From the NCBI RefSeq assembly GCF_004349355.1, contig NZ_SMFK01000007.1:110947-174946 (forward strand): a DNA stretch of 64,000 nt. The letters run 5' to 3'. This stretch comes from Flavobacterium cellulosilyticum. Its GTDB lineage: Bacteria > Bacteroidota > Bacteroidia > Flavobacteriales > Flavobacteriaceae. Under the pieces are notes generated by a model. It was not told the origin of the DNA, did not search any database, and was given only the letters and a program-made list of their open reading frames with translations. Positions 26,418 to 37,937 of this stretch are shown here, piece by piece. The position numbers and the translations under genes were made by a program. How positions within the stretch are numbered: position 1 is the first letter of the stretch; each line of letters opens with the position of its first letter.

Positions 26418-27410
26418 TTATTCTTTATCTAGTTTGTATTTTGCTAAATCCATTCCGAAGTTTAAATTTTTAATTGCAACTAGTTCATCTAGTTCAGTTA
26501 AAGATTTTTTACCAAAATTACGGAATTTCATTAGGTCATTTTTATTGAATGATACTAAATCGCCAAGTGTATCAACTTCAGCCGCTTTCAAACAATTTAA
26601 TGCTCTAACAGAAAGATCCATATCAACAAGCTTAGTTTTAAGCAATTGTCTCATGTGCAATGACTCTTCGTCATAAGATTCTGTTTGTGCGATTTCGTCA
26701 GCCTCAAGTGTAATTCTTTCGTCAGAAAACAACATGAAATGGTGAATAAGAACTTTAGCAGCTTCAGTAAGTGCATCTTTAGGATTAATAGAACCGTCAG
26801 TTTTAATTTCAAAAACTAATTTCTCATAATCCGTTTTTTGCTCTACACGGAAGTTTTCAATTGCATACTTTACATTTTTTACTGGAGTAAAAATTGAGTC
26901 AGTAAATATTGTTCCAATTGCAGCATTTTGTTTTTTGTTTTCCTCAGCAGGAACGTATCCTCTACCTTTTTCGATCGTTAAATCGAAATGTAATTTGATT
27001 TTAGGATCTAAATTACAGATTACAAGTTCTGGATTCAAAACTTGAAAACCTGAAATAAATTTCTGGAAATCACCAGCTGTTAATTGATCTTTACCTGTAA
27101 CTGAAATAGTAACAGATTCATTATCTATATCTTCAATTTGACGTTTGAAACGTACTTGTTTAAGATTAAGAATAATTTCGGTAACGTCTTCAACAACTCC
27201 TGAGATAGTAGAAAACTCATGATCTACACCTTCTATACGAACCGATGTAATTGCATATCCTTCTAATGCTGAAAGCAAAACTCTTCTAAGTGCGTTACCA
27301 ACTGTCAATCCGTAACCAGGTTCTAAAGGTCTAAATTCAAATTTTCCTTCAAAATCGGTTGAATCGATCATGATAACTTTATCGGGCTTCTGAAAATTAA
27401 ATATTGCCAT
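26418..27410 (-). CDS. rpoA: DNA-directed RNA polymerase alpha subunit
   Basis: 330 residues. The N-terminal dimerisation domain (about 10-230, with [22 protein letters not shown]) assembles the polymerase, and the C-terminal domain (about 250-325, with [19 protein letters not shown] and [19 protein letters not shown]) contacts UP elements and activators. Typical position between rpsD and rplQ. Confidence 0.97.
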   Translation of the reverse strand: MAIFNFQKPDKVIMIDSTDFEGKFEFRPLEPGYGLTVGNALRRVLLSALEGYAITSVRIEGVDHEFSTISGVVEDVTEIILNLKQVRFKRQIEDIDNESVTISVTGKDQLTAGDFQKFISGFQVLNPELVICNLDPKIKLHFDLTIEKGRGYVPAEENKKQNAAIGTIFTDSIFTPVKNVKYAIENFRVEQKTDYEKLVFEIKTDGSINPKDALTEAAKVLIHHFMLFSDERITLEADEIAQTESYDEESLHMRQLLKTKLVDMDLSVRALNCLKAAEVDTLGDLVSFNKNDLMKFRNFGKKSLTELDELVAIKNLNFGMDLAKYKLDKE

Positions 27411-27431
27411 AAATTTCGACTAAGTCAATTA

Positions 27432-28037
27432 TTATTTGTTGTACAACTCTACGATTAATTGTTCTTTAATATTTTCTGGAATTTGAAGTCTAGCAGGTAC
27501 AGAAACAAACGTACCTTCTTTCAATTCATTATTCCAAGTAATCCATTCATAAACATGACTTGAATTTGATAAAGAACGTTCGATTGCTTCTAATGATTTA
27601 GATTTCTCACGAACAGCAACTTTATCACCAGGTTTAAGGTGGTAAGAAGGAATATTAACATTTTCTCCGTTTACAGTTACGTGACGGTGTGAAACGATTT
27701 GACGAGCACCTCTTCTAGTAGGAGCAATTCCCATTCTAAAAACTACATTGTCCAATCTTGCTTCACATAATTGTAATAAAACTTCACCAGTAACACCTTT
27801 AGTAGCTGATGCTTTTTTAAACAAACCTCTGAATTGTTTTTCTAAAATTCCATAAGAATACTTAGCTTTTTGTTTTTCCATTAACTGGATCGCAAATTCA
27901 GATTTTTTTCCTCTTTTTTTAGCCATCCCGTGTTGTCCAGGAGGGTAATTTCTTTTTTCGAAAGCTTTATCGTCTCCGAATATCGCTTCACCAAATTTAC
28001 GAGCGATTCTTGTACTAGGACCAGTATATCTTGCCAT
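27432..28037 (-). CDS. rpsD: 30S ribosomal protein S4
   Basis: 201 residues. S4 N-terminal domain ([21 protein letters not shown]) and an S4 RNA-binding domain ([32 protein letters not shown]). Primary binder of 16S rRNA. The 93-bp gap before it, wider than elsewhere in the array, could hold an autoregulatory leader. The N-terminal zinc cysteines of some S4 proteins are absent. Confidence 0.97.
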   Translation of the reverse strand: MARYTGPSTRIARKFGEAIFGDDKAFEKRNYPPGQHGMAKKRGKKSEFAIQLMEKQKAKYSYGILEKQFRGLFKKASATKGVTGEVLLQLCEARLDNVVFRMGIAPTRRGARQIVSHRHVTVNGENVNIPSYHLKPGDKVAVREKSKSLEAIERSLSNSSHVYEWITWNNELKEGTFVSVPARLQIPENIKEQLIVELYNK

Positions 28038-28049
28038 TTTAAATTGTTT

Positions 28050-28103
28050 AAGATTGAGATTATGAATTCAGGTCTTATCCTTCAATAATCGAAATTCAAT
28101 CTT
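28050..28103 (-). promoter_or_regulatory. Possible S4 autoregulatory leader
   Basis: In the rpsK-rpsD gap AAGATTGA (28050-28057) and TCAATCTT (28096-28103) close a ~38-nt interior on the transcript, just before the rpsD start. S4 represses its own operon in E. coli; whether this RNA does the same is unproven. Confidence 0.35.
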
Positions 28104-28130
28104 GGTTATACTATAATTATTTTTTGAGTA

Positions 28131-28514
28131 TTAAACTCTACGTCTTTTTGGAGGACGACATCCATTGTGAGGCATTGGAGTTACATCGATGATCTCTGTT
28201 ACTTCAATTCCACCATTATGCAAAGAACGAATTGCAGACTCACGTCCGTTTCCTGGTCCTTTTACATATACTTTTACTTTTTTAAGTCCAGCTTCAATTG
28301 CTACTTTACTGCAATCTTCTGCTGCCATTTGAGCTGCGTACGGAGTGTTCTTTTTAGAACCTCTGAAACCCATTTTACCCGCTGAAGACCAAGAAATAAC
28401 ATCACCTTTCTTGTTTGTTAACGAGATAATGATGTTGTTAAAAGTAGCACTAATATGAGCTTCACCCGTTGATTCAACGATAACTTTACGTTTTTTTGTA
28501 GTTGCTTTAGCCAT
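28131..28514 (-). CDS. rpsK: 30S ribosomal protein S11
   Basis: 127 residues with the conserved [22 protein letters not shown] start and the C-terminal [16 protein letters not shown]. Part of the 30S platform with S6/S18 near the mRNA exit. 8 bp downstream of rpsM. Confidence 0.97.
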   Translation of the reverse strand: MAKATTKKRKVIVESTGEAHISATFNNIIISLTNKKGDVISWSSAGKMGFRGSKKNTPYAAQMAAEDCSKVAIEAGLKKVKVYVKGPGNGRESAIRSLHNGGIEVTEIIDVTPMPHNGCRPPKRRRV

Positions 28515-28522
28515 ATTACTTA

Positions 28523-28897
28523 TTATTTAGTTGCTTTTTTCTTGTTGGCAACAGTTTTTCTTTTTCCTTTTCTTGTTCTAGAGTTGTTCTTAGTTCTTTG
28601 CCCTCTTAATGGAAGACCAGATCTATGACGGATACCTCTATAACATCCAATATCCATTAAACGTTTGATGTTTAAAGAAACTTCTGAACGTAGTTCACCT
28701 TCAATTTTGAAAAATGATACGGCTTCACGAATTGCTCCGATTTCGTCGTCATTCCAATCTTGAACTTTTGTATCTTGGCTAACTTGAGCTTTTTCTAAAA
28801 CCTCAATTGCTCTACTTTTACCAATTCCGAAGATGTAGGTTAAAGCGATAACTCCTCTTTTGTTTTTTGGGATGTCTACCCCTGCTATTCTTGCCAT
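28523..28897 (-). CDS. rpsM: 30S ribosomal protein S13
   Basis: 124 residues. [26 protein letters not shown] start, [26 protein letters not shown] core and a basic tail that reaches the tRNA sites in the 30S head. 2 bp after rpmJ. Confidence 0.97.
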   Translation of the reverse strand: MARIAGVDIPKNKRGVIALTYIFGIGKSRAIEVLEKAQVSQDTKVQDWNDDEIGAIREAVSFFKIEGELRSEVSLNIKRLMDIGCYRGIRHRSGLPLRGQRTKNNSRTRKGKRKTVANKKKATK

Positions 28898-28899
28898 AA

Positions 28900-29016
28900 C
28901 TATCCTTGTCTTTGTTTAAATCTAGGATTCTTTTTGTTGATTACGTATAATCTGCCTTTTCTTCGTACAATCTTGCACTCGGCACTTCTTTTTTTAACTG
29001 ATGCTCTTACTTTCAT
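28900..29016 (-). CDS. rpmJ: 50S ribosomal protein L36
   Basis: A 38-residue gene read directly from the minus strand: [20 protein letters not shown]..., ending PRFKQRQG with TAG at 28900-28902. Length and sequence match L36. Only one cysteine (C14) remains of the C-C-C-H zinc ribbon, so it is the zinc-free (C-minus) form. It lies between infA and rpsM as in many bacteria. Confidence 0.95.
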   Translation of the reverse strand: MKVRASVKKRSAECKIVRRKGRLYVINKKNPRFKQRQG

Positions 29017-29027
29017 TTTGAATATCT

Positions 29028-29243
29028 TTAATATCTATAAGTAATTCTTGCTTTTGACAAATCGTAAGGACTCATTTCTAGTTTCACTTTATCACCAGGT
29101 AATAATTTGATGTAATGCATACGCATTTTTCCAGATATATGAGCTATTACAATATGTCCATTTTCTAATTCAACACGGAACATAGCATTAGATAATGCCT
29201 CTATAATCGATCCGTCTTGCTCTATTGCTGATTGTTTTGCCAT
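29028..29243 (-). CDS. infA: Translation initiation factor IF-1
   Basis: 71 residues, an OB-fold protein ([56 protein letters not shown]) that binds the 30S A site during initiation. 4 bp downstream of secY, 11 bp before rpmJ. Confidence 0.97.
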   Translation of the reverse strand: MAKQSAIEQDGSIIEALSNAMFRVELENGHIVIAHISGKMRMHYIKLLPGDKVKLEMSPYDLSKARITYRY

Positions 29244-29247
29244 AAGA

Positions 29248-30594
29248 TTAAGCTACTGCTTTTCTATTTTTTCCACTTTTCATTAATCCATCATAATGCT
29301 TGTTCAACAGATATGAATTGATTTGTTGAATAGTATCTATTGCGACACCAACCATTATTATCAATGATGTACCTCCAAAAAACATTGCCCATGATTGTTG
29401 AACATCCATAACACTTACAATAATTGCTGGGAACACAGCGATAAGAGCAAGAAATAAAGATCCTGGAAACGTTATTAAAGACATCACTTTGTCTAAAAAT
29501 TCAGATGTTTCAACTCCTGGTCTTACACCTGGAATAAAACCGCCACTTCTTTTCAAATCATCAGACATTTTATTAGTAGGTATCGTAATTGCAGTATAAA
29601 AGAAAGTAAACACAACAATTAAAGTTGCAAAAACTAAATTATACCAAAATCCGAACATATTACTAAATGCACCAACGATTGATTGTGAAGCATCTGATTT
29701 AGACAATCCTGCAACAGCAGCAGGTATAAACATAATTGCTTGTGCAAAAATGATTGGCATAACACCAGAAGCATTTAATTTTAATGGTATCCATTGTCTG
29801 TTACCACCCATCATATCTTTTTCGAAATCTCCAGATGTAGTACGACGTGCATACTGAACAGGGATTTTTCTTACTGCCATTACTAACAATATACAAGATA
29901 CAATAACAAGCAACCAAACAATAATTTCAATTACCAATAACATTGGACCTCCATTGTTATTCGTTACTCTAGCAGCAAATTCTTGAATAAAAGCTTGCGG
30001 AAGCCTAGCAATAATACCAACCATTATTAATAGTGATATACCATTTCCGATTCCTTTATCAGTAATTTTCTCCCCTAACCACATAGCAAAAATAGTACCT
30101 GTAACTAAGATTATTACAGAAGAAAATAAGAATTCAAATGAATTAAAACCTAACAAGAATGCACTACTAGGCAATTGTCTGTATAGATTATAAATGTATC
30201 CAGGTCCTTGTACCAATGTAATACCAATTGTTAACCAACGGGTAATTTGATTGATTTTTTTTCTTCCACTTTCACCATCACTCTGCAATTTTTGCAAATA
30301 AGGAATCGCAATTCCCATAAGCTGAACCACAATTGAGGCAGAAATGTAAGGCATAATACCAAGAGCAAAAACTGAAGCTTTAGAAAAAGCACCACCAGTA
30401 AACATATCTAGGATAGATCCTATTCCACTTTTGGTTTGTCCTGCTAAACCTGTTAATTGCGTTGCATCAATACCTGGAAGAGTTACATGTGCTCCAAAAC
30501 GATAAACTACTAATATTCCTAAAGTAATTAGGATTCTATTTTTTAGTTCCTCGATTTTCCAAACATTAATTATTGATTCAATAAATTTCTTCAT
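29248..30594 (-). CDS. secY: Preprotein translocase channel subunit SecY
   Basis: 448 residues with ten predicted membrane helices. It forms the SecYEG channel in the inner membrane. Hallmarks include the plug region ([27 protein letters not shown]), and the cytoplasmic loops with [15 protein letters not shown] and [20 protein letters not shown] that bind SecA and ribosomes. Sits between rplO and infA, as in the spc operon. Confidence 0.97.
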   Translation of the reverse strand: MKKFIESIINVWKIEELKNRILITLGILVVYRFGAHVTLPGIDATQLTGLAGQTKSGIGSILDMFTGGAFSKASVFALGIMPYISASIVVQLMGIAIPYLQKLQSDGESGRKKINQITRWLTIGITLVQGPGYIYNLYRQLPSSAFLLGFNSFEFLFSSVIILVTGTIFAMWLGEKITDKGIGNGISLLIMVGIIARLPQAFIQEFAARVTNNNGGPMLLVIEIIVWLLVIVSCILLVMAVRKIPVQYARRTTSGDFEKDMMGGNRQWIPLKLNASGVMPIIFAQAIMFIPAAVAGLSKSDASQSIVGAFSNMFGFWYNLVFATLIVVFTFFYTAITIPTNKMSDDLKRSGGFIPGVRPGVETSEFLDKVMSLITFPGSLFLALIAVFPAIIVSVMDVQQSWAMFFGGTSLIIMVGVAIDTIQQINSYLLNKHYDGLMKSGKNRKAVA

Positions 30595-30607
30595 CTTAAT
30601 CGGAAAA

Positions 30608-31060
30608 TTAAAGGGTTACAGCTTCTCCTCCAGCAGCTTCAATAGCGGCTTTTGCAGTTGCAGTAAATTTGTGAGCAGTTACTTTTAATTTTGCTTTCAA
30701 TTCTCCTCTACCTAAAATCTTAACGATTTCATTTTTAGTAGCTAGACGATTTGCAACATAAACAGTCATGTCAACTGAATCTGTTACGATACCATTATCT
30801 ACTAATAATTGAAGTGTATCAAGATTAACACCTTCGTATTCTTTACGATTGATGTTTGTGAAACCAAACTTAGGTACACGTCTTTGAAGTGGCATTTGCC
30901 CTCCTTCAAATCCAATCTTTTTAGAATATCCAGAACGAGATTTTGCTCCTTTGTGACCACGTGCCGCAGTACCACCTTTTCCAGAACCTTCTCCTCTACC
31001 TAATCTTTTATTTTGATTGTGTGTAGACCCTTCAGCAGGTTGTAAGTTACTTAAATTCAT
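30608..31060 (-). CDS. rplO: 50S ribosomal protein L15
   Basis: 150 residues. The glycine-rich N-terminus (NKRLGRGEGSGKGGTAARGHKGAKSRSG, partly quoted) and KIGFEGGQMPLQRRVPKFGF are characteristic. Assembles late into 50S. 11 bp after rpmD. Confidence 0.97.
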   Translation of the reverse strand: MNLSNLQPAEGSTHNQNKRLGRGEGSGKGGTAARGHKGAKSRSGYSKKIGFEGGQMPLQRRVPKFGFTNINRKEYEGVNLDTLQLLVDNGIVTDSVDMTVYVANRLATKNEIVKILGRGELKAKLKVTAHKFTATAKAAIEAAGGEAVTL

Positions 31061-31071
31061 AACAGTATTTG

Positions 31072-31254
31072 TTATTTAGTTTCCTCAACAGAAACTAAGT
31101 GTTTAACTTTATTTATCATTCCAAGGATAGTTGGATTTGAATCGTGTTCTACCACTTGACCCATTTTTCGAAGACCTAAAGCCTCTAATCCTCTTTTTTG
31201 AGTAAGTGGACAATTGATTTTACTTCTTACTTGTTTTACTAATAATTTAGCCAT
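31072..31254 (-). CDS. rpmD: 50S ribosomal protein L30
   Basis: 60 residues. [28 protein letters not shown] is the usual L30 core. Between rpsE and rplO with short gaps. Confidence 0.96.
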   Translation of the reverse strand: MAKLLVKQVRSKINCPLTQKRGLEALGLRKMGQVVEHDSNPTILGMINKVKHLVSVEETK

Positions 31255-31266
31255 AATTTCCTTGAA

Positions 31267-31794
31267 TTAACCTTTAAAAACTTTCTCTAATGAAACGCCT
31301 CTTTGTTTTGCAACAGTATAAGCACTTCTCATTTGTAATAAAGCATCAAAAGTTGCTTTTACCACGTTGTGAGGATTTGATGACCCTTGAGATTTTGACA
31401 ATACATCATGTATTCCAACTGACTCAAGTACTGAACGAACAGCACCACCAGCAATAACTCCTGTACCATGAGAGGCAGGAATTAAAAACACACGTGCTCC
31501 ACCAAATTTACCTTTTTGTTCGTGAGGAACTGATTGACCATTCAAAGGAATTTTAACTAAATTTTTCTTAGCATCTTCTACTGCTTTCGCAATTGCTTCA
31601 GAAACGTCTTTAGATTTTCCTAATCCGTGACCAACTACTCCATTCTCATCACCTACAACTACAATAGCAGAAAAACCAAATGCTCTACCCCCTTTTGTAA
31701 CTTTAGTAACACGATTTACACTTACCAAACGATCTTTTAATTCAAGACCACTTGGTTTTACTAGCTCTACATTCTTGTATTTACTATTAGACAT
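31267..31794 (-). CDS. rpsE: 30S ribosomal protein S5
   Basis: 175 residues. S5 dsRBD-like domain ([31 protein letters not shown]) and C-terminal domain ([26 protein letters not shown]). Controls decoding accuracy and mRNA entry. The loop [10 protein letters not shown], where spectinomycin mutations occur, looks unaltered. 6 bp after rplR. Confidence 0.97.
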   Translation of the reverse strand: MSNSKYKNVELVKPSGLELKDRLVSVNRVTKVTKGGRAFGFSAIVVVGDENGVVGHGLGKSKDVSEAIAKAVEDAKKNLVKIPLNGQSVPHEQKGKFGGARVFLIPASHGTGVIAGGAVRSVLESVGIHDVLSKSQGSSNPHNVVKATFDALLQMRSAYTVAKQRGVSLEKVFKG

Positions 31795-31800
31795 ACTATA

Positions 31801-32151
31801 TTAGAATTTAAGTCCAGCCGCTCTCGCGCCTTCCGCTAATGATTTAATACGACCGTGATATAAATAACCCCCTCTATCGAAAGTAACTTTTTCTATCCCA
31901 GCTTTTAACGCTTTTTCTGCAACTAGTTTTCCAACTGCTGTTGCAACTTCTACGTTTGTACCTTTTCCTATTTCTTTTTCTCTTGAAGAAGCAGCTAATA
32001 AAGTAACTCCGTTTACGTCATCAATAAGTTGAGCATAAATTTCTTTGTTACTTCTAAATACAGAAAGTCTTGGATTAGTAGCAGTACCACTAATTGTTTT
32101 TCTAATTCTGAATCTGATTCTCTGTCTTCTTTCAGGTTTTGTTAATGACAT
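31801..32151 (-). CDS. rplR: 50S ribosomal protein L18
   Basis: 116 residues; binds 5S r[41 protein letters not shown] and the ending [26 protein letters not shown] match L18. 11 bp after rplF. Confidence 0.97.
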   Translation of the reverse strand: MSLTKPERRQRIRFRIRKTISGTATNPRLSVFRSNKEIYAQLIDDVNGVTLLAASSREKEIGKGTNVEVATAVGKLVAEKALKAGIEKVTFDRGGYLYHGRIKSLAEGARAAGLKF

Positions 32152-32162
32152 AATGTTATTTT

Positions 32163-32705
32163 TTACGCTGATTTACCTGCTTTTCTTCTTAATACTTCAC
32201 CTACAAATTTAACACCTTTTCCTTTGTACGGTTCTGGTTTGCGGAAACCTCTGATTTTCGCAGCTACCTGACCTAAAAGTTGTTTGTCAAATGATGTTAA
32301 CTTCACAATTGGGTTTTTACCTTTTTCAGATATAGTTTCCAAAGTTACTTCTGGAGCTACTTCTAAAACAATATTGTGAGAATATCCAAGAGCTAAATCT
32401 AATTTTTGACCTTGGTTTGAAGCTCTGTAACCTACTCCTACTAATTCTAGAGATTTTGTAAAACCTTCTGTAACACCGATAATCATATTATTGATTAAAG
32501 ATCTGTACAATCCGTGTTTTGCTCTCTGGTCTTTATGATCAGATGATCTGTCTACTTGAACTTGATCTCCTTCAACTGTTACAGTAACGTCCGAAAACTC
32601 CTGAGTAAGTTGACCATTTTTTCCTTTTACTGTAATGATACCATTAGCAACTTCAACAGTTACTCCGGCAGGGATTACAACGGGATTTTTACCTATTCTT
32701 GACAT
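32163..32705 (-). CDS. rplF: 50S ribosomal protein L6
   Basis: 180 residues with two repeated L6 domains. [19 protein letters not shown] start and the C-terminal [19 protein letters not shown] are conserved. Lies near the sarcin-ricin loop. 16 bp after rpsH. Confidence 0.97.
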   Translation of the reverse strand: MSRIGKNPVVIPAGVTVEVANGIITVKGKNGQLTQEFSDVTVTVEGDQVQVDRSSDHKDQRAKHGLYRSLINNMIIGVTEGFTKSLELVGVGYRASNQGQKLDLALGYSHNIVLEVAPEVTLETISEKGKNPIVKLTSFDKQLLGQVAAKIRGFRKPEPYKGKGVKFVGEVLRRKAGKSA

Positions 32706-32721
32706 CTTATAAGTCTTTTAA

Positions 32722-33120
32722 TTAGTATACGTAACAAATTACTTCACCACCTACATTCAATTGTTTTGCCAATTTCCCAGTCATAAGACCTTTAGATGTT
32801 GAAACAATTGCAATTCCTAATCCGTTAAGGATTCTTGGGATGTTTGAAGAACCTGAATATTTACGTAAACCTGGTTTACTAATTCTTTGGATATCTTTAA
32901 TTACTGGCTCTTTAGTAACTTTATCGTACTTTAAAGCTATTTTGATTGAACCCTGAACAGAGTTGTCTTCAAATTTGTAACTTAAGATATATCCTTGATC
33001 AAATAAGATCTTAGTTATTTCTTTTTTTAGATTAGATGCTGGAATTTCGACAACTTTGTGGTTTGCAGCCACAGCGTTTCTAACTCTCGTTAAATAATCT
33101 GCAATAGGATCTGTATTCAT
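32722..33120 (-). CDS. rpsH: 30S ribosomal protein S8
   Basis: 132 residues. [26 protein letters not shown] and the C-terminal [19 protein letters not shown] fit S8, an early 16S binder and, in E. coli, the spc operon repressor. 72 bp separate it from rpsN, a wider gap than usual. Confidence 0.97.
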   Translation of the reverse strand: MNTDPIADYLTRVRNAVAANHKVVEIPASNLKKEITKILFDQGYILSYKFEDNSVQGSIKIALKYDKVTKEPVIKDIQRISKPGLRKYSGSSNIPRILNGLGIAIVSTSKGLMTGKLAKQLNVGGEVICYVY

Positions 33121-33192
33121 TTTTATTAATTTGCGGTCTTGGTTTTCAATGAAACTCTTTCATCGAACCTTAAACCAATTTATAATTATTTA

Positions 33193-33462
33193 TTACCAAG
33201 ATGCTTTTTTAACACCTGGTATCAATCCGTTATTTGCCATTTCACGAAATGTTACACGCGAAACGCCAAATTGACGTATATAACCTCTTGGTCTACCTGT
33301 TATTTTACAACGATTGTGTAAACGAACTGGTGAAGCATTTTTAGGTAACTTTTGCAAACCTACAGAATCTCCAGCTTCTTTCAAAGCTTTTCTTTTCTCA
33401 GCATACTTTGCTACCGTTTTTTCTCTCTTCACCTCACGGGCTTTCATTGATTCTTTAGCCAT
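33193..33462 (-). CDS. rpsN: 30S ribosomal protein S14 (zinc-free long form)
   Basis: 89 residues. Ends [40 protein letters not shown] (partial), with only one cysteine, so it lacks the CxxC...CxxC zinc ribbon of the short S14 form. In the 30S head. 3 bp after rplE. Confidence 0.97.
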   Translation of the reverse strand: MAKESMKAREVKREKTVAKYAEKRKALKEAGDSVGLQKLPKNASPVRLHNRCKITGRPRGYIRQFGVSRVTFREMANNGLIPGVKKASW

Positions 33463-33465
33463 ATC

Positions 33466-34017
33466 TTAATTCTTTTTAAAAGGTAATCCTAATTCAGTCA
33501 ATAATGACTTTGCTTCCTTATCTGTTTTGGCAGAAGTTACAAAAGTGATATCCATACCTGATATTTTGTTTACTTTATCAATATCAATTTCTGGGAAAAT
33601 GATTTGCTCCAAAACACCAAGATTATAGTTTCCTCTTCCGTCAAATCCAGTAGCTTTTATACCGCTGAAATCCCTTACACGTGGCAAAGAAGATGTAACT
33701 AATCTATCTAGAAATTCATACATTCTTTCTCCACGCAAAGTTACTTTTGCTCCAATAGGCATCCCTTTTCTCAATTTGAAAGACGCAACGTCTTTCTTTG
33801 AAATTGTAGATATTGCTTTCTGTCCAGTTATCTTTGTTAACTCATCAACTGCATAGTCAATTAGTTTTTTATCAGATACAGCTGCACCAACTCCTTTACT
33901 TAAAACGATTTTTTCCAGTTTTGGAACTTGCATTACGTTTGTGTATCCGAATTCTTCTTTAAGAGCAGAGATAACTCTACTCTTATATTCTTCTTTTAGT
34001 CTAGGTATATATGCCAT
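33466..34017 (-). CDS. rplE: 50S ribosomal protein L5
   Basis: 183 residues. [29 protein letters not shown] and [30 protein letters not shown] (partial) are typical. Binds 5S rRNA and contacts P-site tRNA. 2 bp after rplX. Confidence 0.97.
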   Translation of the reverse strand: MAYIPRLKEEYKSRVISALKEEFGYTNVMQVPKLEKIVLSKGVGAAVSDKKLIDYAVDELTKITGQKAISTISKKDVASFKLRKGMPIGAKVTLRGERMYEFLDRLVTSSLPRVRDFSGIKATGFDGRGNYNLGVLEQIIFPEIDIDKVNKISGMDITFVTSAKTDKEAKSLLTELGLPFKKN

Positions 34018-34019
34018 TA

Positions 34020-34334
34020 CTATAGTACTTGATTAGATTTTTTTGAAAATCTTACTTTCTTATCTCCTTCAACTCTAATTCCTACTCTTGTTGTTTCCTT
34101 AGTTTTAGGATCAATTAGAGAAATATTAGATATTTGAATAGAAGCTTCTTTCTTTACAATACCACCTTGAGGGCTTTTTGCACTTGGTTTCGTATGTTTT
34201 GAAACCATGTTTACACCTTCAACGACGGCTTTATTTTTCTCACGGTAAACACGTAATACTTTACCTTCTGCACCTTTATGGTCTCCAGCAATAACTCTTA
34301 CGATATCTCCTGTTTTTATTTTTAGCTTTATCAT
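34020..34334 (-). CDS. rplX: 50S ribosomal protein L24
   Basis: 104 residues with the KOW motif ([24 protein letters not shown]). Initiates 50S assembly. 10 bp after rplN. Confidence 0.97.
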   Translation of the reverse strand: MIKLKIKTGDIVRVIAGDHKGAEGKVLRVYREKNKAVVEGVNMVSKHTKPSAKSPQGGIVKKEASIQISNISLIDPKTKETTRVGIRVEGDKKVRFSKKSNQVL

Positions 34335-34344
34335 CTTAAAATAA

Positions 34345-34713
34345 TTAAAGCACTTCTGGTGCTAATGATACAATTTTCATGAATTGTTTTTCACGAAGTT
34401 CTCTTGCTACTGGTCCAAAAACACGAGTTCCTCTCATTTCCCCTGCAGCATTCAAAAGAACACATGCATTGTCATCGAAACGGATATAAGAACCATCGGC
34501 TCTTCTCACTTCTTTTTTGGTACGTACAACAACTGCAGTTGAAACAGCTCCTTTTTTAACGCTTCCGTTAGGAGCAGTATCTTTGATAGAAACTACAATC
34601 TTGTCACCAACAGAGGCATACCTTCTTTTGGTACCTCCTAAAACACGGATAGTTAAAACTTCTTTTGCTCCCGTATTATCTGCTACTTTTAGTCTTGATT
34701 CTTGTTGTACCAT
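34345..34713 (-). CDS. rplN: 50S ribosomal protein L14
   Basis: 122 residues. [26 protein letters not shown] start and [28 protein letters not shown] end are near-invariant. Sits at the subunit interface. 2 bp after rpsQ. Confidence 0.98.
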   Translation of the reverse strand: MVQQESRLKVADNTGAKEVLTIRVLGGTKRRYASVGDKIVVSIKDTAPNGSVKKGAVSTAVVVRTKKEVRRADGSYIRFDDNACVLLNAAGEMRGTRVFGPVARELREKQFMKIVSLAPEVL

Positions 34714-34715
34714 AA

Positions 34716-34976
34716 TTATTTAGCTCTTTCAATGATTTCAACTAACCTCCAACATTTTGTTTTACTTAAAGGACGCGTTTCGCTAATTCTTACAGTATCT
34801 CCAATGTTACAGTCGTTTTTTTCGTCGTGTGCATGATATTTTTTTGTCTTCAACACGAACTTACCGTATAAGGGATGTTTTACTCTACGAACTTCAGCAA
34901 CAACAATAGATTTATCCATTTTGTCTGAAGTAACAACCCCAATTCTTTCTTTTCTTAAATTTCTTTTTTCTTCCAT
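34716..34976 (-). CDS. rpsQ: 30S ribosomal protein S17
   Basis: 86 residues, an OB-fold 16S binder. [19 protein letters not shown] and [18 protein letters not shown]([10 protein letters not shown]) match S17. 17 bp after rpmC. Confidence 0.97.
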   Translation of the reverse strand: MEEKRNLRKERIGVVTSDKMDKSIVVAEVRRVKHPLYGKFVLKTKKYHAHDEKNDCNIGDTVRISETRPLSKTKCWRLVEIIERAK

Positions 34977-34993
34977 CTTTCAGTAGACTACAA

Positions 34994-35185
34994 TTATTGT
35001 AACTCTCTTTTAGTAAGTTCTGTAGCTAATCTTGCAACTGTTCTTCTTACACTTCTAATTTGAAGTGGATTCTCAATTGGAGAAATAGCGTGAGCCATTT
35101 TTAGGTCGGCATATGCCTTCTTAGTTTGACTAAGTTTTTCTTGCAACTCTGCTGCAGAAAGATCTTTTATTTCTGATTGTTTCAT
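34994..35185 (-). CDS. rpmC: 50S ribosomal protein L29
   Basis: 63 residues, two-helix protein near the exit tunnel where trigger factor and SRP dock. MKQSEIKDLSAAELQEKLSQ start and IRSVRRTVARLATELTKRE end. 13 bp after rplP. Confidence 0.96.
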   Translation of the reverse strand: MKQSEIKDLSAAELQEKLSQTKKAYADLKMAHAISPIENPLQIRSVRRTVARLATELTKRELQ

Positions 35186-35198
35186 AATATATTATTAA

Positions 35199-35624
35199 TT
35201 ATGCTTCGAAATCTCTAGCAACAACGAATTTAGTTTTACATGGAAGTTTTTGTGCTGCAAGACGTAACGCCTCTTTTGCAACTGACAAAGGTACTCCTCC
35301 AACTTCAAACATAATTCTTCCGGGTCTAACAACGGCAGCCCAATATTCTACTGCTCCTTTTCCTTTACCCATACGTACCTCAAGAGGTTTCTTTGTGATT
35401 GGTTTGTCTGGAAATATTTTAATCCATAATTGTCCTTCTCTTTTCATAAAACGAGTTGCAGCGATACGCGCAGCTTCGATTTGACGAGAGGTTAAGAACA
35501 TTCCATCTTCATGTACAGATTTAATACCAAACATTCCATTAGAAAGTTCATGTCCTCTTTGAGAGTTCCCTTTCATTTTACCTTTTTGTACCTTACGGTA
35601 TTTTGTTCTTTTAGGCTGTAACAT
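35199..35624 (-). CDS. rplP: 50S ribosomal protein L16
   Basis: 141 residues. [20 protein letters not shown] start and [20 protein letters not shown] core are conserved. Located near the A site, needed for 50S maturation. 19 bp after rpsC. Confidence 0.97.
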   Translation of the reverse strand: MLQPKRTKYRKVQKGKMKGNSQRGHELSNGMFGIKSVHEDGMFLTSRQIEAARIAATRFMKREGQLWIKIFPDKPITKKPLEVRMGKGKGAVEYWAAVVRPGRIMFEVGGVPLSVAKEALRLAAQKLPCKTKFVVARDFEA

Positions 35625-35643
35625 TTTTCTTTAGTTTAAAAAT

Positions 35644-36399
35644 TTACTTTCGTTTACGAGCGTCTGGTTTACCACCTTTGTTAAAAGGTTTTCTGTCTCC
35701 TCTTGGAGAATCGCCACCTTTACCAGAACCGGATTGTTTTTTATCCATTCCTGCAAGTGGAGAAAGATCTCTCTTTCCATAAACTTCACCTTTCATGATC
35801 CATACTTTGATACCCATTCTACCATAAGTAGTATGTGCTTCAGCCAAAGCATAATCAATATCAGCTCTGAAAGTTGATAGAGGCACTCTTCCTTCTTTGA
35901 AACCCTCTGAACGAGCCATCTCTGCACCATTCAAACGACCAGAAATCAAAACTTTGATACCTTCAGCGTTCATACGCATAGAAGCAGCAATAGCCATTTT
36001 GATTGCACGTCTGTAAGAAATACGGCTTTCGATTTGACGACAGATGCTTGTAGCAACTAGATACGCGTCAAGTTCAGGTCTTTTTATTTCAAAGATGTTG
36101 ATTTGAACCTCTTTGTCAGTAACTTTCTTAAGTTCCTCTTTCAACTTGTCTACCTCTTGGCCACCTTTTCCGATAATAATACCAGGTCTAGCAGTAGTGA
36201 TAGTAACGGTTACAAGTTTCAAAGTTCTCTCGATGATTACTTTTGATACACTAGCTTTTGATAAACGAGCATGGATATACTTTCTGATTTTATAATCTTC
36301 GGCTAATTTATCACCGTAATCATTTCCACCATACCAGTTTGAGTCCCATCCTCTGATGATACCAAGTCTATTTCCAATTGGATTTGTCTTTTGTCCCAT
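35644..36399 (-). CDS. rpsC: 30S ribosomal protein S3
   Basis: 251 residues, somewhat longer than E. coli S3 because of a basic Gly/Lys/Arg tail (from about residue 220). Contains a KH domain ([19 protein letters not shown]) and the S3 C-terminal domain ([20 protein letters not shown]). Forms part of the mRNA entry tunnel. 5 bp after rplV. Confidence 0.97.
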   Translation of the reverse strand: MGQKTNPIGNRLGIIRGWDSNWYGGNDYGDKLAEDYKIRKYIHARLSKASVSKVIIERTLKLVTVTITTARPGIIIGKGGQEVDKLKEELKKVTDKEVQINIFEIKRPELDAYLVATSICRQIESRISYRRAIKMAIAASMRMNAEGIKVLISGRLNGAEMARSEGFKEGRVPLSTFRADIDYALAEAHTTYGRMGIKVWIMKGEVYGKRDLSPLAGMDKKQSGSGKGGDSPRGDRKPFNKGGKPDARKRK

Positions 36400-36404
36400 C
36401 TTTA

Positions 36405-36815
36405 TTAAATTGCTTGTGTGTTATTAATAGATCCTAACACGATTGTTACGTGGTTTGAACGTTTTCTAATTCTGTGAGCGCGACCTTGTGGAGCTGGACG
36501 AAGTCTTTTCAACATCATTCCACCATCTACTCTAATCTCTTTAACAAATAAACCAGCTTCTTCCATATTAGCATCAGGGTTTTTCGCTTGCCAGTTGGCA
36601 ATTACAGATAAAACCAATTTCTCTAATTTTCTTGAAGCTTCTTTAGAACTAAATCTTAATATGTTAAGTGCTCTTTCTACCTTCTGACCTCTTACCAAGT
36701 CCGCTACTAAGCGCATTTTTCTAGGTGAAGTAGGGCAGTTATTCAATTTTGCGAAAGCAAGTGACTTATTAGCCTCTTTTCTCGCGTCTGCTGTTTCTCT
36801 TTTACGAACTCCCAT
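36405..36815 (-). CDS. rplV: 50S ribosomal protein L22
   Basis: 136 residues. [20 protein letters not shown] and the tunnel loop ([20 protein letters not shown]) are typical; that loop lines the exit tunnel near the macrolide site and shows no obvious deletion. 6 bp after rpsS. Confidence 0.97.
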   Translation of the reverse strand: MGVRKRETADARKEANKSLAFAKLNNCPTSPRKMRLVADLVRGQKVERALNILRFSSKEASRKLEKLVLSVIANWQAKNPDANMEEAGLFVKEIRVDGGMMLKRLRPAPQGRAHRIRKRSNHVTIVLGSINNTQAI

Positions 36816-36821
36816 TGCTTC

Positions 36822-37100
36822 TTATTTTTTACCTTTATTTTTTGCTCCAGCGTGACCTCTAAATGATCTTGTTGGTGAAAACTCTCCTAATTTGTGACCT
36901 ACCATGTTTTCTGTTACGTAAACTGGTACAAATTGACGACCGTTATGAACTGCGATTGTTTGTCCAACAAAGTCAGGAGTAATCATAGAAGCTCTAGACC
37001 AAGTCTTTACTACTCCTTTATTCCCTTTTTCTATGTTTTCTTCAACCTTCTTTTCTAACTTATAATGAACGAAAGGTCCTTTTTTTAATGAACGTGCCAT
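36822..37100 (-). CDS. rpsS: 30S ribosomal protein S19
   Basis: 92 residues. [20 protein letters not shown] start and [16 protein letters not shown] end. Pairs with S13 in the 30S head. 6 bp after rplB. Confidence 0.98.
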   Translation of the reverse strand: MARSLKKGPFVHYKLEKKVEENIEKGNKGVVKTWSRASMITPDFVGQTIAVHNGRQFVPVYVTENMVGHKLGEFSPTRSFRGHAGAKNKGKK

Positions 37101-37106
37101 ATCTTA

Positions 37107-37931
37107 TTATTTCTTTCTACGTTCTACAATATACTTGTTACTCGGGTTTTTCTTAGAACGTGTTCTATAACCTTTAGCAGGTATACCGTTTCTAGATCGT
37201 GGATGTCCTCCAGAAGAACGTCCTTCACCACCACCCATTGGGTGATCGACAGGGTTCATTGCTACTGGTCTTGTTCTAGGTCTTCTTCCTAACCATCTTG
37301 TCCTACCTGCTTTACCAGATACAACTAATTGATGGTCTGAATTTGAAACTGCTCCAATTGTAGCAGAACAAGTCAACAAGATTAATCTTGTTTCACCAGA
37401 TGGCATTTTGATTGTTGCATATTTACCATCTCTTGCCATTAATTGAGCAAATGTTCCAGCAGAACGAGCAATTACCGCTCCTTGTCCTGGTCTCAATTCG
37501 ATACAAGAAATTACAGTTCCTAATGGAATTCTGCTTAATGGTAATGTATTTCCAATTTCAGGTTGAGATTCTGGACCAGAAACTAATTTCTGACCAACTT
37601 TCAATCCGTTTTGAGCAATTACATAAGTTTTCTCACCATCAGCATATGCTAATAAAGCGATAAACGCAGTACGATTTGGATCATATTCGATTGATTTCAC
37701 TGTAGCTGGAATTCCTTCTTTTGTACGTTTGAAATCAATGATACGATATCTCTGCTTGTGACCACCACCCGTATAACGCATGGTCATCTTTCCTTGACTA
37801 TTTCTACCTCCAGAGTTTTTTATCGGCGCTATCAAAGAGCGTTCCGGCTTATCAGTTGTAATGGCGTCATAACCATTCACAACTCTAAATCGCTGACCTG
37901 GGGTAATAGGTTTTAATTTTCTTACTGACAT
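37107..37931 (-). CDS. rplB: 50S ribosomal protein L2
   Basis: 274 residues. The highly conserved [19 protein letters not shown] loop near the peptidyl-transferase centre and the N-terminal RNA-binding fold are present. Needed for subunit joining. 6 bp after rplW. Confidence 0.98.
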   Translation of the reverse strand: MSVRKLKPITPGQRFRVVNGYDAITTDKPERSLIAPIKNSGGRNSQGKMTMRYTGGGHKQRYRIIDFKRTKEGIPATVKSIEYDPNRTAFIALLAYADGEKTYVIAQNGLKVGQKLVSGPESQPEIGNTLPLSRIPLGTVISCIELRPGQGAVIARSAGTFAQLMARDGKYATIKMPSGETRLILLTCSATIGAVSNSDHQLVVSGKAGRTRWLGRRPRTRPVAMNPVDHPMGGGEGRSSGGHPRSRNGIPAKGYRTRSKKNPSNKYIVERRKK

Positions 37932-37937
37932 ATTATC

